NCBI GenBank assembly: GCA_029883965.1
Contig: JAOUIN010000144.1
Coordinates: 1-6,117 of the forward strand
DNA length: 6,117 nt
Source: Betaproteobacteria bacterium
Lineage (GTDB): Bacteria; Pseudomonadota; Gammaproteobacteria; Burkholderiales; SG8-41
Reading direction: 5' to 3'
The notes under the pieces: generated by a model
The model's input: only the letters and a program-made list of their open reading frames with translations
Database searches by the model: none
Told to the model about the DNA's origin: nothing
Position numbers and translations under genes: made by a program
Shown: piece by piece, positions 1 to 5,864 of the stretch
How positions within the stretch are numbered: position 1 is the stretch's first letter
Layout of the letters: every line of letters begins with the position of its first letter

Positions 1-1
1 C

Positions 2-661
2 GATCTGGTGCCGTTCCGGCCAGATCCGGCATTGTCGGGACCCGAAGGCCTGGGGCCGGGCACGCCGGAGGATTTCTCAGAGCTGCTGCCGTACCGCTAC
101 GGCTTCGGCCACGATGAGAACGATCCGCTGCAAATCGACCTCACCGAAACCAAGGCCGTAATCGCGATGGCGCGCGACATGGGCATACGCCTCATCAATG
201 TCACGCTGGCCAGCCCCTACTACAACCCGCATCTGACGCGTCCCGCGCTGTACCCGCCGTCCGACGGCTACCACCCGCCCGAAGATCCGCTGATCGGCGT
301 GATGCGTCACCTCAACGTGGTGCGCGAACTGAAAGCAGCCTTTCCCGACGTCGCGCTGGTCGGCAGCGGCTATACCTACCTGCAGGAATTCCTGCCGCAT
401 GTCGCGCAGGCAACGGTGCGCGCCGGCTGGACCGACTTCGTCGGCCTCGGGCGCATGGTGCTGGCGTATCCGGAATTACCCGCCGATGTGCTGAGCGGCA
501 AAGGCATGCAGCGCAAACGCCTGTGCCGCACCTTCAGCGACTGCACCACCGCGCCGCGCCACGGGTTGGTGTCGGGCTGCTATCCGCTGGATGTACACTA
601 CAAGAAGTCGCCGGAGATGGCGAAGGTAGCCGCGATCAAGAAGGCGGCGAATATTTCCTGA
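2..661 (+). CDS. NADH:flavin oxidoreductase, Old Yellow Enzyme family (C-terminal part, 5' end outside window)
   Basis: The frame is open from the first bases of the window, and no convincing start is visible (a GTG at 8 is probably internal), so about 219 C-terminal residues are seen. The stop is TGA at 659-661. The family has an FMN-binding TIM barrel and reduces enones, nitro compounds or enoyl-CoA-like substrates with NAD(P)H. Visible support is the late-barrel FMN-phosphate region: GSGYTY at about visible residues 121-126, and DFVGLGRMVLAYPELP from about 145, the usual D-x-V-x-x-GR...A-x-P signature. Near the C-terminus is a cysteine cluster, C-x5-C-x11-C (visible residues 175, 181, 193). 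It resembles the C-terminal Fe-S motif of 2,4-dienoyl-CoA reductase-type relatives (C-x2-C-x3-C-x11-C) but lacks one ligand. No FAD/NAD-binding domain follows, so this is the single-domain type. Its substrate cannot be told from the window. It converges with the regulator gene 12 bases away, and no U-rich terminator is visible between them. Confidence 0.88.
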   Translation, partial: DLVPFRPDPALSGPEGLGPGTPEDFSELLPYRYGFGHDENDPLQIDLTETKAVIAMARDMGIRLINVTLASPYYNPHLTRPALYPPSDGYHPPEDPLIGVMRHLNVVRELKAAFPDVALVGSGYTYLQEFLPHVAQATVRAGWTDFVGLGRMVLAYPELPADVLSGKGMQRKRLCRTFSDCTTAPRHGLVSGCYPLDVHYKKSPEMAKVAAIKKAANIS

Positions 662-673
662 TGGAAGCGCGGG

Positions 674-2392
674 CTACAATCCCACCTGCGCGAGGAGATC
701 CGATAGTCGGGTTTTGTGCCGGACGCTGTTCATGGGGTAGGTCTCGAACCACTTGCGCATCGAGAATCCGATATCCAGCGCGCGGATTTCCTCCGCCTCC
801 CACGCCGCCCCTGAACGGTCCCCTCCGGCTACCATTGCTGCTGCGAGGTATACGTGCGTCTCGAGATCAGCCGGATTGCGCGCCAACGCCTCGCGCAGGT
901 TGAGCAGCGACTGCTCGATATCGTTCTCGAACAGATAGGCCCTGCCCAGGATCTGGAAGTAAAGATAGCCGCCGTCGGGGTTCAGGCGCATCGCTGTTCG
1001 CAATAATGGAATTGCCTTGGCCGGGTCTCCGGTATAGGTGTAGATGCCGCCCATCAGTGCGTAAGCGTCCGCGTAAGAGGGGTCCAGATCCAACGCCTTG
1101 CGCAGGGATTCGAGAGCTTTTTCGTGGCGACGGTCCTGCAGTTGAACGAAACCGAGCGCCCAATGGATTTCCGGGATGTCAGGGTTGATCATTCGTGCGG
1201 ATTCGGCAAGTTCGAAGGCGCGCACGAGCGCAGGTGCTGAATCGACAGAGGGCCGTAGCCGGAACTCTATGGCATACGTCATGGCGAGGCTCGCGTAGGC
1301 GCGTGCGAATTTTGCGTCCAGTTCAAGGGCCTTGCGAAAGTGTGACCGTGCCTGTTCGTTGTCTTCGCTCTGCCGGGCGAGAAACAGCGCTTGTCCGCGC
1401 AGAAAGTAATCGTACGCTTCGAGGCTGTGCGTATGACGGATTGCGACCCGTTGCCGTTCGGCACTGCTCAACTTGCCGGGTAACTGTTCTATCACCCTGC
1501 GCGTGATCTCGTTCTGGACGCCGAACAGATTGCGAAACGGCCCTTCGAAACGTTCAGACCAGAGTTGTTCGTTGGTCCGGGCGTCTATCAGGCGGACATT
1601 CACCCGCAACAACTCGGATTCATGCTGGACGCTGCCGGCGATGAAATAGCGCACGCCCGGGGTCATTTGCGCGCTTTTTCCGGTTTGAGCGGAGGCGATC
1701 AACCGCAACCCGGAGAGACGCGACAGCTCCGTCATCAGGTCGTTACTGATGCCACGGGCCAGATAAGATTGCTCTGCCACGGCTCCCAATGCGTCGAACG
1801 GCAGCACCGTCACAGTGACCAATCCCGTTTTTGGCGTGTCCCAATCGACCGGATTGTCCTGCCTGACAACAGCCTTCGGCGCGGGTTCAGGCGTCAACAG
1901 ATAAAAAGAGACAGCCACGATAAGCAAGGCGAGCGCCGCGCCGACTGCCGACCAGCGTCTTCGAGAGTAAGACCCTGTTTTTGCAGAAGGTCGCGGAGGT
2001 AAAACTTCCTGTGGCCCCGATTGCGGATCCGCAACGGCCTCAAGCGGCCTCGCTGGAGCGATCAGGCGATAGCCACGCTTTGAGATGGTCTCGATATAAA
2101 CGGGGGAGCGGGGGTTGTCGCCAAGCGCCTTTCTCAACTTGATGATGCTTTGGGTGAGCGCCTCGTCTCCGACGACCACCCCGGGCCAGACCGCCGAAAG
2201 CAGGTCTTCGCGGGTGGCGACCCCGCCCTGACGCTCGACTAGGAAAATCAAGACGGCCATTGCCTTCGGCTCGATGCGGACGATTTCCTGCGCTCTCCCG
2301 AGTTCGTTGGTCGCAGGATCGGCCCACCAATCACCGATCTGGATTCGGGTATATGGCACTGCTTCTTTCCCGATGGAGGTGCGATCAAGCAC
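674..2392 (-). CDS. Membrane-bound CadC/ToxR-like transcriptional regulator with winged helix, TM segment, TolB-like domain and TPR repeats
   Basis: The protein has 572 residues. Residues 16-112 form an OmpR/CadC-type winged helix, recognised from GDWWADPATNEL, the EPKAMAVLIFLVE helix, LLSAVWPG and the ending ISKRGYRLIAP. After a Pro/Ser/Arg linker comes one hydrophobic segment at about 148-166. It is preceded by SRRR, which favours DNA binding in the cytoplasm and the rest in the periplasm. Residues 192-305 resemble the TolB-like/FlgO-type domain found in such regulators (VLPFDALG, YLARGISNDLMTELSRL, YFIAGSVQ, QLWSERFEG). Residues 326-540 hold about five TPR-like repeats (ALELDAKFARAYASLA, ALDLDPSYADAYALMGG). 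There is no receiver or kinase domain, so direct sensing by the periplasmic part is inferred. The start at 2392 is GTG with little Shine-Dalgarno. A GTG at 2359 (protein starting MPYTRIQIGDW) has GGGAAAGAA ahead of it, begins where the family usually does, and fits the candidate promoter better. The divergent cupin/DUF3455 genes are its likely targets. Confidence 0.9.
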   Translation of the reverse strand: MLDRTSIGKEAVPYTRIQIGDWWADPATNELGRAQEIVRIEPKAMAVLIFLVERQGGVATREDLLSAVWPGVVVGDEALTQSIIKLRKALGDNPRSPVYIETISKRGYRLIAPARPLEAVADPQSGPQEVLPPRPSAKTGSYSRRRWSAVGAALALLIVAVSFYLLTPEPAPKAVVRQDNPVDWDTPKTGLVTVTVLPFDALGAVAEQSYLARGISNDLMTELSRLSGLRLIASAQTGKSAQMTPGVRYFIAGSVQHESELLRVNVRLIDARTNEQLWSERFEGPFRNLFGVQNEITRRVIEQLPGKLSSAERQRVAIRHTHSLEAYDYFLRGQALFLARQSEDNEQARSHFRKALELDAKFARAYASLAMTYAIEFRLRPSVDSAPALVRAFELAESARMINPDIPEIHWALGFVQLQDRRHEKALESLRKALDLDPSYADAYALMGGIYTYTGDPAKAIPLLRTAMRLNPDGGYLYFQILGRAYLFENDIEQSLLNLREALARNPADLETHVYLAAAMVAGGDRSGAAWEAEEIRALDIGFSMRKWFETYPMNSVRHKTRLSDLLAQVGL

Positions 2393-2412
2393 AGCCGCAG
2401 TCCCGAAGTGCG

Positions 2413-2440
2413 AACATAACCCGTTGAATCGTAATCACAA
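2413..2440 (-). promoter_or_regulatory. Candidate sigma-70 promoter of the regulator gene
   Basis: Read on the minus strand, TTGTGA (2440-2435) and TATGTT (2418-2413) are spaced by 16 bases, close to the -35 and -10 consensus. Transcription would begin near 2406. That leaves only about 14 bases before the GTG at 2392 but about 47 before the GTG at 2359, which favours the shorter protein. The predicted start point falls on one copy of the TCCCGA hexamer, so the site could be autoregulated. This is pattern matching only. Confidence 0.4.
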
Positions 2441-2443
2441 TTA

Positions 2444-2456
2444 TTTCCGTAGGAAA
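2444..2456. promoter_or_regulatory. Short palindrome TTTCC-GTA-GGAAA in the divergent intergenic region
   Basis: A perfect 5-base inverted repeat with a 3-base centre sits in the AT-rich core between the regulator and cupin genes, just upstream of the regulator's candidate -35 element. It is a plausible protein-binding site, but short enough to be chance. No convincing -35/-10 pair for the cupin gene was found in this region, which would fit a promoter that depends on an activator. Confidence 0.25.
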
Positions 2457-2589
2457 ACCATAGCTGTTTCGTCGGGACTCTGGGCGCATCGGGAGGGAAG
2501 TATCGCAGTGCAGTCTCAGCCAACCGCTCGCCGAATGTTACGAGCTTGGCTGCAGGCCGGCAAACATCTTAATCCAGGGGAGTATCGCC

Positions 2590-3189
2590 ATGAGGAAATT
2601 AGTTGTTGGTTTGGTTGGACTTTTGATCTCGAGTTTATGCGTGCTTCAGGCTACAGCTGCGGAAGCACAGAAATTTTTCGTCAAACCGGTCGTCGAGAAA
2701 AAAATTCCGCAGTTGCCCGCCGGTCCCCTGTTCTGGCAAATCGAGAATTTTCCCACACTCGAACAGGCTCAAGCCGCCGCGGGCCCGACATCTCTCGCTG
2801 CCGCAGTTGCAGGGAAAGTCTGGCTGTTCACCCTGAGTTCCCAGGGTGCCGCGACGGCGGGCGGCAGCAAAGTCGCGGAGATCGGGCCAGTGCCGCCGAT
2901 TACCGCGCCGGAGTATCTCCTGCGCATCAACCTCGCCGGCGGCCCGCCTGGATCGCGGACCTCGGTGCATAGCCATCCCGGTTCCGAAGCGTTCTATGTG
3001 CTGGCCGGTCAATTGGGGCAGAAAACGCGCGTCGGAGTTACCCAAATTGATGCTGGTCAGACCATGAATGGACATCACGCCGATACGCCGATGGAAGTTT
3101 TCAGCAGCGGTACAACAGATCTCATCCAGCTGGTCATGTTTGTGGTGGATGCGACCAGACCGTTTTCGTCCCCGGCCAGGCTGCCCTGA
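2590..3189 (+). CDS. Exported cupin-domain protein
   Basis: The protein has 199 residues. Residues 1 to about 24 are a Sec-type signal peptide: MRK, a hydrophobic core VVGLVGLLISSLCVL, then ATAAEAQ with cleavage near ATA or AEA, so the product acts in the periplasm or outside. A single small beta-barrel cupin domain covers about residues 100-190. Motif 1 is HSHPGSEAFYVLAG, with H127, H129 and E133 as likely metal ligands. Motif 2 (TMNGHHADTPMEVFSSG) supplies H162 or H163 as the fourth. Metal binding is typical of the family, but the reaction or ligand cannot be told; non-enzymatic ligand-binding cupins look alike. The start is well supported by AGGGGAG at 2576-2582, 7 bases ahead of the ATG. 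It heads a probable operon with the DUF3455 lipoprotein gene 67 bases downstream and is divergent from the CadC-like regulator, its likely controller. Confidence 0.85.
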   Translation: MRKLVVGLVGLLISSLCVLQATAAEAQKFFVKPVVEKKIPQLPAGPLFWQIENFPTLEQAQAAAGPTSLAAAVAGKVWLFTLSSQGAATAGGSKVAEIGPVPPITAPEYLLRINLAGGPPGSRTSVHSHPGSEAFYVLAGQLGQKTRVGVTQIDAGQTMNGHHADTPMEVFSSGTTDLIQLVMFVVDATRPFSSPARLP

Positions 3190-3256
3190 GCGCCGTGCCG
3201 CAACGATGTATTCACTGCACTTGACGTTTCATATCGATACCCGAGGGGAATGACCA

Positions 3257-3766
3257 ATGAGATCCGTATTCGTAGTGTTGATGTTGTTGTTCGCGGGCTG
3301 CGCCGCAAATCCAACGCTGACCCCCGTTCCCGCGAGCCTTGTGCCGGCCGGCGAACGGGAAGTTCACCGCTTCGCGGCACGCGGCATGCAGACTTACCAA
3401 TGCAAGGCTCACGCTGTTTCTGGTGCGGTCTGGACGTATGTGGCATCGGAACTGCAGTTATTCGATGACCGGGGCGAAGTGGTTGGCCACCACACGTTTC
3501 CGCCACCCGTTTGGGCTGCAGTCGACGGCAGCAAATTTACTGGTCAGGTCAAAGCACGGGCGAATGCGCCGCAAGCTGGTGCGGGCCAATGGCTCCTGTT
3601 GTCCACGCGATCAACCGGTGCGGAGGGGCGCTTTTCAAAAATCACTAGCTTGCAACGCGTGAACACAGTCGGTGGTGTTGCGCCATTGAGTCGCTGTGAA
3701 GCAGGCAACATCGGGGTGGCGGAGCAGACGCCCCTGGCTGCTGAATTTGTGTTCTTCTCCAAATGA
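3257..3766 (+). CDS. DUF3455-family lipoprotein
   Basis: The protein has 169 residues. The N-terminus MRSVFVVLMLLFAGC is a lipoprotein signal with the lipobox ending at C15 (Phe at -3 is slightly atypical), so a lipid-anchored envelope protein is likely. The rest matches the DUF3455 pattern: a QTYQC stretch at 45-49, W59 and ASELQLFDDRGEVVGHH at 63-79, then VWAAVDGS at 85-92. QWLLLS at 111-116 and ITSLQRVNTVGGVAP at 129-143 follow, ending with C147. C49 and C147 could form a disulfide in the periplasm. The family's molecular function is not established to my knowledge. The start is supported by AGGGGA at 3244-3249, 7 bases before the ATG; an ATG at 3250 opens a different, spurious frame. The 67-base gap from the cupin gene shows no good promoter, so co-transcription is likely. 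Confidence 0.85.
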   Translation: MRSVFVVLMLLFAGCAANPTLTPVPASLVPAGEREVHRFAARGMQTYQCKAHAVSGAVWTYVASELQLFDDRGEVVGHHTFPPPVWAAVDGSKFTGQVKARANAPQAGAGQWLLLSTRSTGAEGRFSKITSLQRVNTVGGVAPLSRCEAGNIGVAEQTPLAAEFVFFSK

Positions 3767-3785
3767 AACCACTGGATTGGAAATA

Positions 3786-3842
3786 ATGGGGAAGACCATG
3801 TTTTTCAGAACTGCGTGGCTTGGTAGTGTCAGTGCCGGATGA
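3786..3842 (+). pseudogene. Possible remnant or leader ORF (18 codons) behind the DUF3455 gene
   Basis: An 18-codon ORF, MGKTMFFRTAWLGSVSAG, ends at TGA 3840-3842. The inner ATG at 3798 has GGGGA at 3788-3792, 5 bases ahead, like the GGGGA sites of the two preceding genes. The residues MFFRTAWLGSVSAG read like the beginning of a signal peptide that stops abruptly. This could be the decayed start of a third gene in the operon, a leader peptide, or chance. No continuation of an exported protein is visible in the other two frames. Confidence 0.2.
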
Positions 3843-3866
3843 CAGTTCCGGCGTGAGCGGTATAAA
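3834..3866 (+). promoter_or_regulatory. Candidate promoter nested in an inverted repeat, upstream of the small membrane protein gene
   Basis: ATGACA (3839-3844) and TATAAA (3861-3866) are 16 bases apart, each one base from the sigma-70 consensus. They would start transcription about 50 bases before the ATG at 3927. The -35 element lies in the centre of a perfect 6-base inverted repeat, GCCGGA (3834-3839) and TCCGGC (3847-3852), with a 7-base centre. This could be an operator for a repressor or a weak end-of-operon hairpin for the upstream genes. No T-run follows the hairpin, so it is not a classical terminator. Confidence 0.45.
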
Positions 3867-3926
3867 TGCCTTTTCGACGGACCGGCCGCTGATTACACTC
3901 ACATCATTTGTTATGTGAGGTGATTG

Positions 3927-4193
3927 ATGTCCAAAGCCATCTGGTTTGTTGCGGGTGCGCTCACCGTAGTGCTGGCCATCGCGCTGAATCCGTCGCCGGA
4001 GCGGCATCGCGACAAGATCAAGGAAAGCATTGCTGAGCGCAGCCAGGTTGCCGCGGCGCTGCAACTGGGCAGCCTGACGGCTTTCGTGTCGAACTACCAC
4101 TCGCTGGTCGTGGCTTCGTACACCACCGTCAACGACAAAGTCCAGTCGTTCGGGCTGCTCGGAATGATGTTCGTCACCGATTCCGGCAAGTAA
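3927..4193 (+). CDS. Small membrane-anchored protein, DUF4359-like
   Basis: The protein has 88 residues from the ATG at 3927, preceded by GAGGTG at 3917-3922; a TTG one codon earlier is less likely. One hydrophobic segment, about residues 5-20 (IWFVAGALTVVLAIAL), should act as a membrane anchor or uncleaved signal. A charged amphipathic helix follows (residues 22-40, NPSPERHRDKIKESIAERS). The C-terminal part holds NYHSLVVASYTTVNDK and SFGLLGMMFV. The arrangement (TM, N-P-S/T, charged helix, then a Y-S-x-Y-T pattern ending in F-G-x-L-G-x-x-F) resembles small proteins annotated as DUF4359. I recognise this by pattern and am not certain of the family. Function is unknown. It has its own candidate promoter and converges on the DUF993 gene with only 8 bases between the stops. 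Confidence 0.75.
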   Translation: MSKAIWFVAGALTVVLAIALNPSPERHRDKIKESIAERSQVAAALQLGSLTAFVSNYHSLVVASYTTVNDKVQSFGLLGMMFVTDSGK

Positions 4194-4202
4194 CGCGTTG
4201 CC
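4185..4202. terminator. Weak hairpin across the convergent gene ends
   Basis: GGCAA (4185-4189) and TTGCC (4198-4202) can pair around an 8-base loop that contains most of the palindrome AACGCGTT (4192-4199). It overlaps the stop codon of the plus-strand gene and touches that of the minus-strand gene. The stem is short and has no U tract on either strand, so a shared terminator role is only possible. Confidence 0.2.
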
Positions 4203-5404
4203 TACGGGTTGACCCCGTGCAGCGCCAGCAGCGCCTTCATCCTCTGCATCGCCAATTCCGGTTTCATCAGCAGGCCCGCCGCATCCGCCAGCCGGAACAG
4301 TTCCGCCAGATGAGGCAGTGACCGCGCGCTCTGCTGGCCGCCGACCATCGTGAAATGCGACTGGTGGCCGTTAAGCCAGGCCATGAAGGTCACGCCGGTT
4401 TTGTAATGCCAGGTCGGCGCCTTGAAAATGTGGCGCGACAGCGGCACGGTGGGCGCGAGTATGGCGTCGAATTTCTTCTGATCGCCCTGTGCCAGCGCCA
4501 GCAGTGCCGCGCTGGCTGCAGGCGCGATGGCATCGAATATGCCGAGCAGTGCGTCGCTGTACTGCTGGTTCGGTAATTTGCCTTGACCGTCACCGGCGAT
4601 CAGCGGTGCGAAATTGAAATCATCGCCGGTGTACATGCGCACTTTCGGCGGCAGCCGCCGGCGCATCGCGATTTCGATCTGGTCGTCGAGCAGTGAAATC
4701 TTGATGCCGTCGACCTTGCCCGGGTGCGCGGCGATGATGCCGAGTGCGGTGTCCACCGCGGCCTTGGGATCGGCACTGCCCCAGTAGTTTTTCAATGCCG
4801 GATCAAATGCGTCACCCAGCCAGTGGATGATGATGGGCTGGCGTGCTTGACGCAGGATGCGGTCGTAGACCTTTTCGTAATCGGCGGGACTTTTCGCGAT
4901 GCGCGCGAGTTCGCGGCTGGCCATCACGATCAGTTTGCCGCCGCAGCCTTCGATCGCGGCCATCTGTGTTTCATAAGCACGGATCACGTCGTCGAGGTTA
5001 CGCGCGTCACCGGGAGCGAGCTGATCGGTGCCGCAGCCCGAGGCGAGCAGCGCCCCGGGGATGTCCTTGGCGGCGTCCACCGAGCGGCGGATCAGTTCAA
5101 AAGAGGCGTTCCAGTCCATGCCCATGCCGCGCTGTGCAGTGTCCATGGCCTCGGCCACCCCCATGCCCAGGCGCCACAGGTGTTTACGGTAGGCGATGGT
5201 GGCATCCCAGTCGACGTTGCAGTCCTGCCACGGATTACCGGCTGCGACAGGATCGGCGACGACATGCGCTGCTGAATACGCGACGCGGTTGAATTGCGAC
5301 GGATCGGTCGCGGTGACGAATCGGCCCGGGCCCAGCAGGCGGTAGCGTTCCATGCGCCCGCCGGCGGCGGGTAGGTTGATGCTCAGGTCTGCGCTGCCGT
5401 CCAT
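4202..5404 (-). CDS. DUF993 protein, dihydrodipicolinate synthase-like TIM barrel
   Basis: The protein has 400 residues, the usual length for DUF993. The family is annotated as dihydrodipicolinate synthase-like: class I aldolase-type TIM barrels that form a Schiff base with a lysine. The key stretch is VDGIKISLLDD at 231-241, where K235 matches the expected position of the Schiff-base lysine. MYTGDDFNFAPLIAGDGQG at 257-275 follows. Earlier barrel strands include LLASGCGTDQL at 119-129, KLIVMASREL at 157-166 and QPIIIHWLGDAF at 189-200. The C-terminal third (TWHYKTGVTFMAWLNGHQSHFTM, cited here only by position 331-353) is also typical. The true substrate is not established; such genes often sit beside sugar or polyol catabolism genes, but none is visible here. 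No signal peptide is seen, so it is cytoplasmic. The ATG at 5404 has only a weak ribosome site (GGAT). An in-frame ATG at M18 is possible, but the residues before it (INLPAAGG) look family-like. Confidence 0.85.
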   Translation of the reverse strand: MDGSADLSINLPAAGGRMERYRLLGPGRFVTATDPSQFNRVAYSAAHVVADPVAAGNPWQDCNVDWDATIAYRKHLWRLGMGVAEAMDTAQRGMGMDWNASFELIRRSVDAAKDIPGALLASGCGTDQLAPGDARNLDDVIRAYETQMAAIEGCGGKLIVMASRELARIAKSPADYEKVYDRILRQARQPIIIHWLGDAFDPALKNYWGSADPKAAVDTALGIIAAHPGKVDGIKISLLDDQIEIAMRRRLPPKVRMYTGDDFNFAPLIAGDGQGKLPNQQYSDALLGIFDAIAPAASAALLALAQGDQKKFDAILAPTVPLSRHIFKAPTWHYKTGVTFMAWLNGHQSHFTMVGGQQSARSLPHLAELFRLADAAGLLMKPELAMQRMKALLALHGVNP

Positions 5405-5434
5405 GGCGGGATCCGGTAATCGGGGATGCCCGCA

Positions 5435-5440
5435 ATTGTA
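5435..5440 (-). promoter_or_regulatory. Candidate -10 element of the DUF993 gene
   Basis: On the minus strand, TACAAT is one base from the -10 consensus and would give a leader of about 25 bases. No good -35 is found 16-18 bases upstream. The hexamer lies at one edge of the 15-base loop of a possible hairpin, CCCGCA (5429-5434) and TGCGGG (5450-5455). Confidence is low. Confidence 0.25.
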
Positions 5441-5499
5441 AGTGCGTACTGCGGGTTAGCCCAGTGATTGCTGCGCGGAGCCTGCAACCGGACGTGCAA

Positions 5500-5520
5500 C
5501 GGCCGCCGGTGCGGCGGCCG
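5500..5520 (-). terminator. Strong GC hairpin behind the His-rich protein gene
   Basis: CGGCCGCCG (5500-5508) and CGGCGGCCG (5512-5520) form a perfect 9-base stem with a 3-base loop. The hairpin starts 9 bases after the stop codon of the His-rich gene on the minus strand. Only TTGC follows instead of a U run, so it may be a weak intrinsic terminator, an mRNA 3'-end stabiliser, or a separator from the DUF993 transcript. Confidence 0.45.
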
Positions 5521-5529
5521 CTGCGTGCC

Positions 5530-5823
5530 TTAGTTGAACGGGATGAAGATGTTCGGCAGCACCACGCTGATGCCCACCGGGCTGGACGGCGGGTAATACA
5601 CCGGTTCGGGCTGGTAGCTCTGGTAGTAGTGATGCACTTCGCGGCGTACGACACGATGTTTCGGATGCCGGTAGTGGCCGCGGTGGTAACCGTGGTCATA
5701 CTTGTGCCCGTGTTTCCAGTGATGCCGGTCATGGCCGCGGCCATAACCATCGCCACGGTCGGCATAGGCCGGGGCTGCTGCGAGCAGCACGGCTGAAATC
5801 AATGCGCCTGTCAGTAACTTCAT
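5530..5823 (-). CDS. Small exported His/Tyr/Gly-rich protein
   Basis: The protein has 97 residues from the ATG at 5823. AGGAGA (5835-5830 on the minus strand) lies 6 bases ahead and fixes this start. The frame stays open 32 codons further upstream, but that part has no signal-peptide character. Residues 1-21 are a clear Sec signal peptide (MKLLTGALISAVLLAAAPAYA, cleavage after AYA). Residues 22-65 carry 12 histidines among Gly, Arg, Tyr and Lys, including HDRHHWKHGH and YHRGHYRHPKHR. Then comes a Tyr/Pro-rich part (YYQSYQPEPVYYPP, 66-79) and a hydrophobic tail (VGISVVLPNIFIPFN, 83-97). The composition suggests a periplasmic or surface metal-binding (Ni, Zn, Cu) or envelope protein. I cannot name a family, and the function is inferred from composition only. 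A GC hairpin follows the gene and dyads lie upstream. Confidence 0.82.
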   Translation of the reverse strand: MKLLTGALISAVLLAAAPAYADRGDGYGRGHDRHHWKHGHKYDHGYHRGHYRHPKHRVVRREVHHYYQSYQPEPVYYPPSSPVGISVVLPNIFIPFN

Positions 5824-5864
5824 GGTGTTTCTCCTGGTTGCCCCTGCGTGTTGAGTTCTCGTTG

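Larger units (their letters stand above)
2368..2494. repeat. Repeated hexamer TCCCGA/TCGGGA in the divergent intergenic region (candidate operators)
   Basis: TCCCGA occurs at 2368-2373 and 2401-2406, and its complement TCGGGA at 2472-2477 and 2489-2494. The inner pair extends to a perfect 8-base inverted repeat, AGTCCCGA (2399-2406) and TCGGGACT (2472-2479), with 65 bases between the arms. Four copies of one hexamer in under 130 bases is more than expected by chance, even at this GC content. The copies flank the AT-rich stretch between the divergent genes, with one at the predicted start point of the regulator. Binding by the adjacent winged-helix regulator is an inference. The leftmost copy lies between the two possible regulator starts. 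Confidence 0.35.

Noticed and set aside
2546..2575. TTGGCT with TTAATC 17 bases on as a promoter for the cupin gene
   Set aside because: The -10 matches only two of six consensus bases and would leave almost no leader before the ribosome binding site.
2274..2972. A 232-codon plus-strand frame across the divergent intergenic region and into the cupin gene
   Set aside because: It overlaps both the regulator and the cupin gene in another frame, has Arg/Ser-rich low-complexity content, and lacks a ribosome site.
3221..3249. TTGACG as a -35 element between the cupin and DUF3455 genes
   Set aside because: No -10-like hexamer stands 16-18 bases downstream; that position is the AGGGGA ribosome site.
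3826..3918. Short plus-strand frame from GTG 3826 ending TSFVM, in the gap before the small membrane protein
   Set aside because: It has no ribosome binding site and runs through the candidate promoter. It also does not continue the preceding signal-peptide-like remnant in a way that makes an exported protein.
4724..5292. Long plus-strand frames (183 and 149 codons) opposite the DUF993 gene
   Set aside because: They are antisense to a well-recognised 400-residue protein and show no family motifs; high GC content makes such open frames common.
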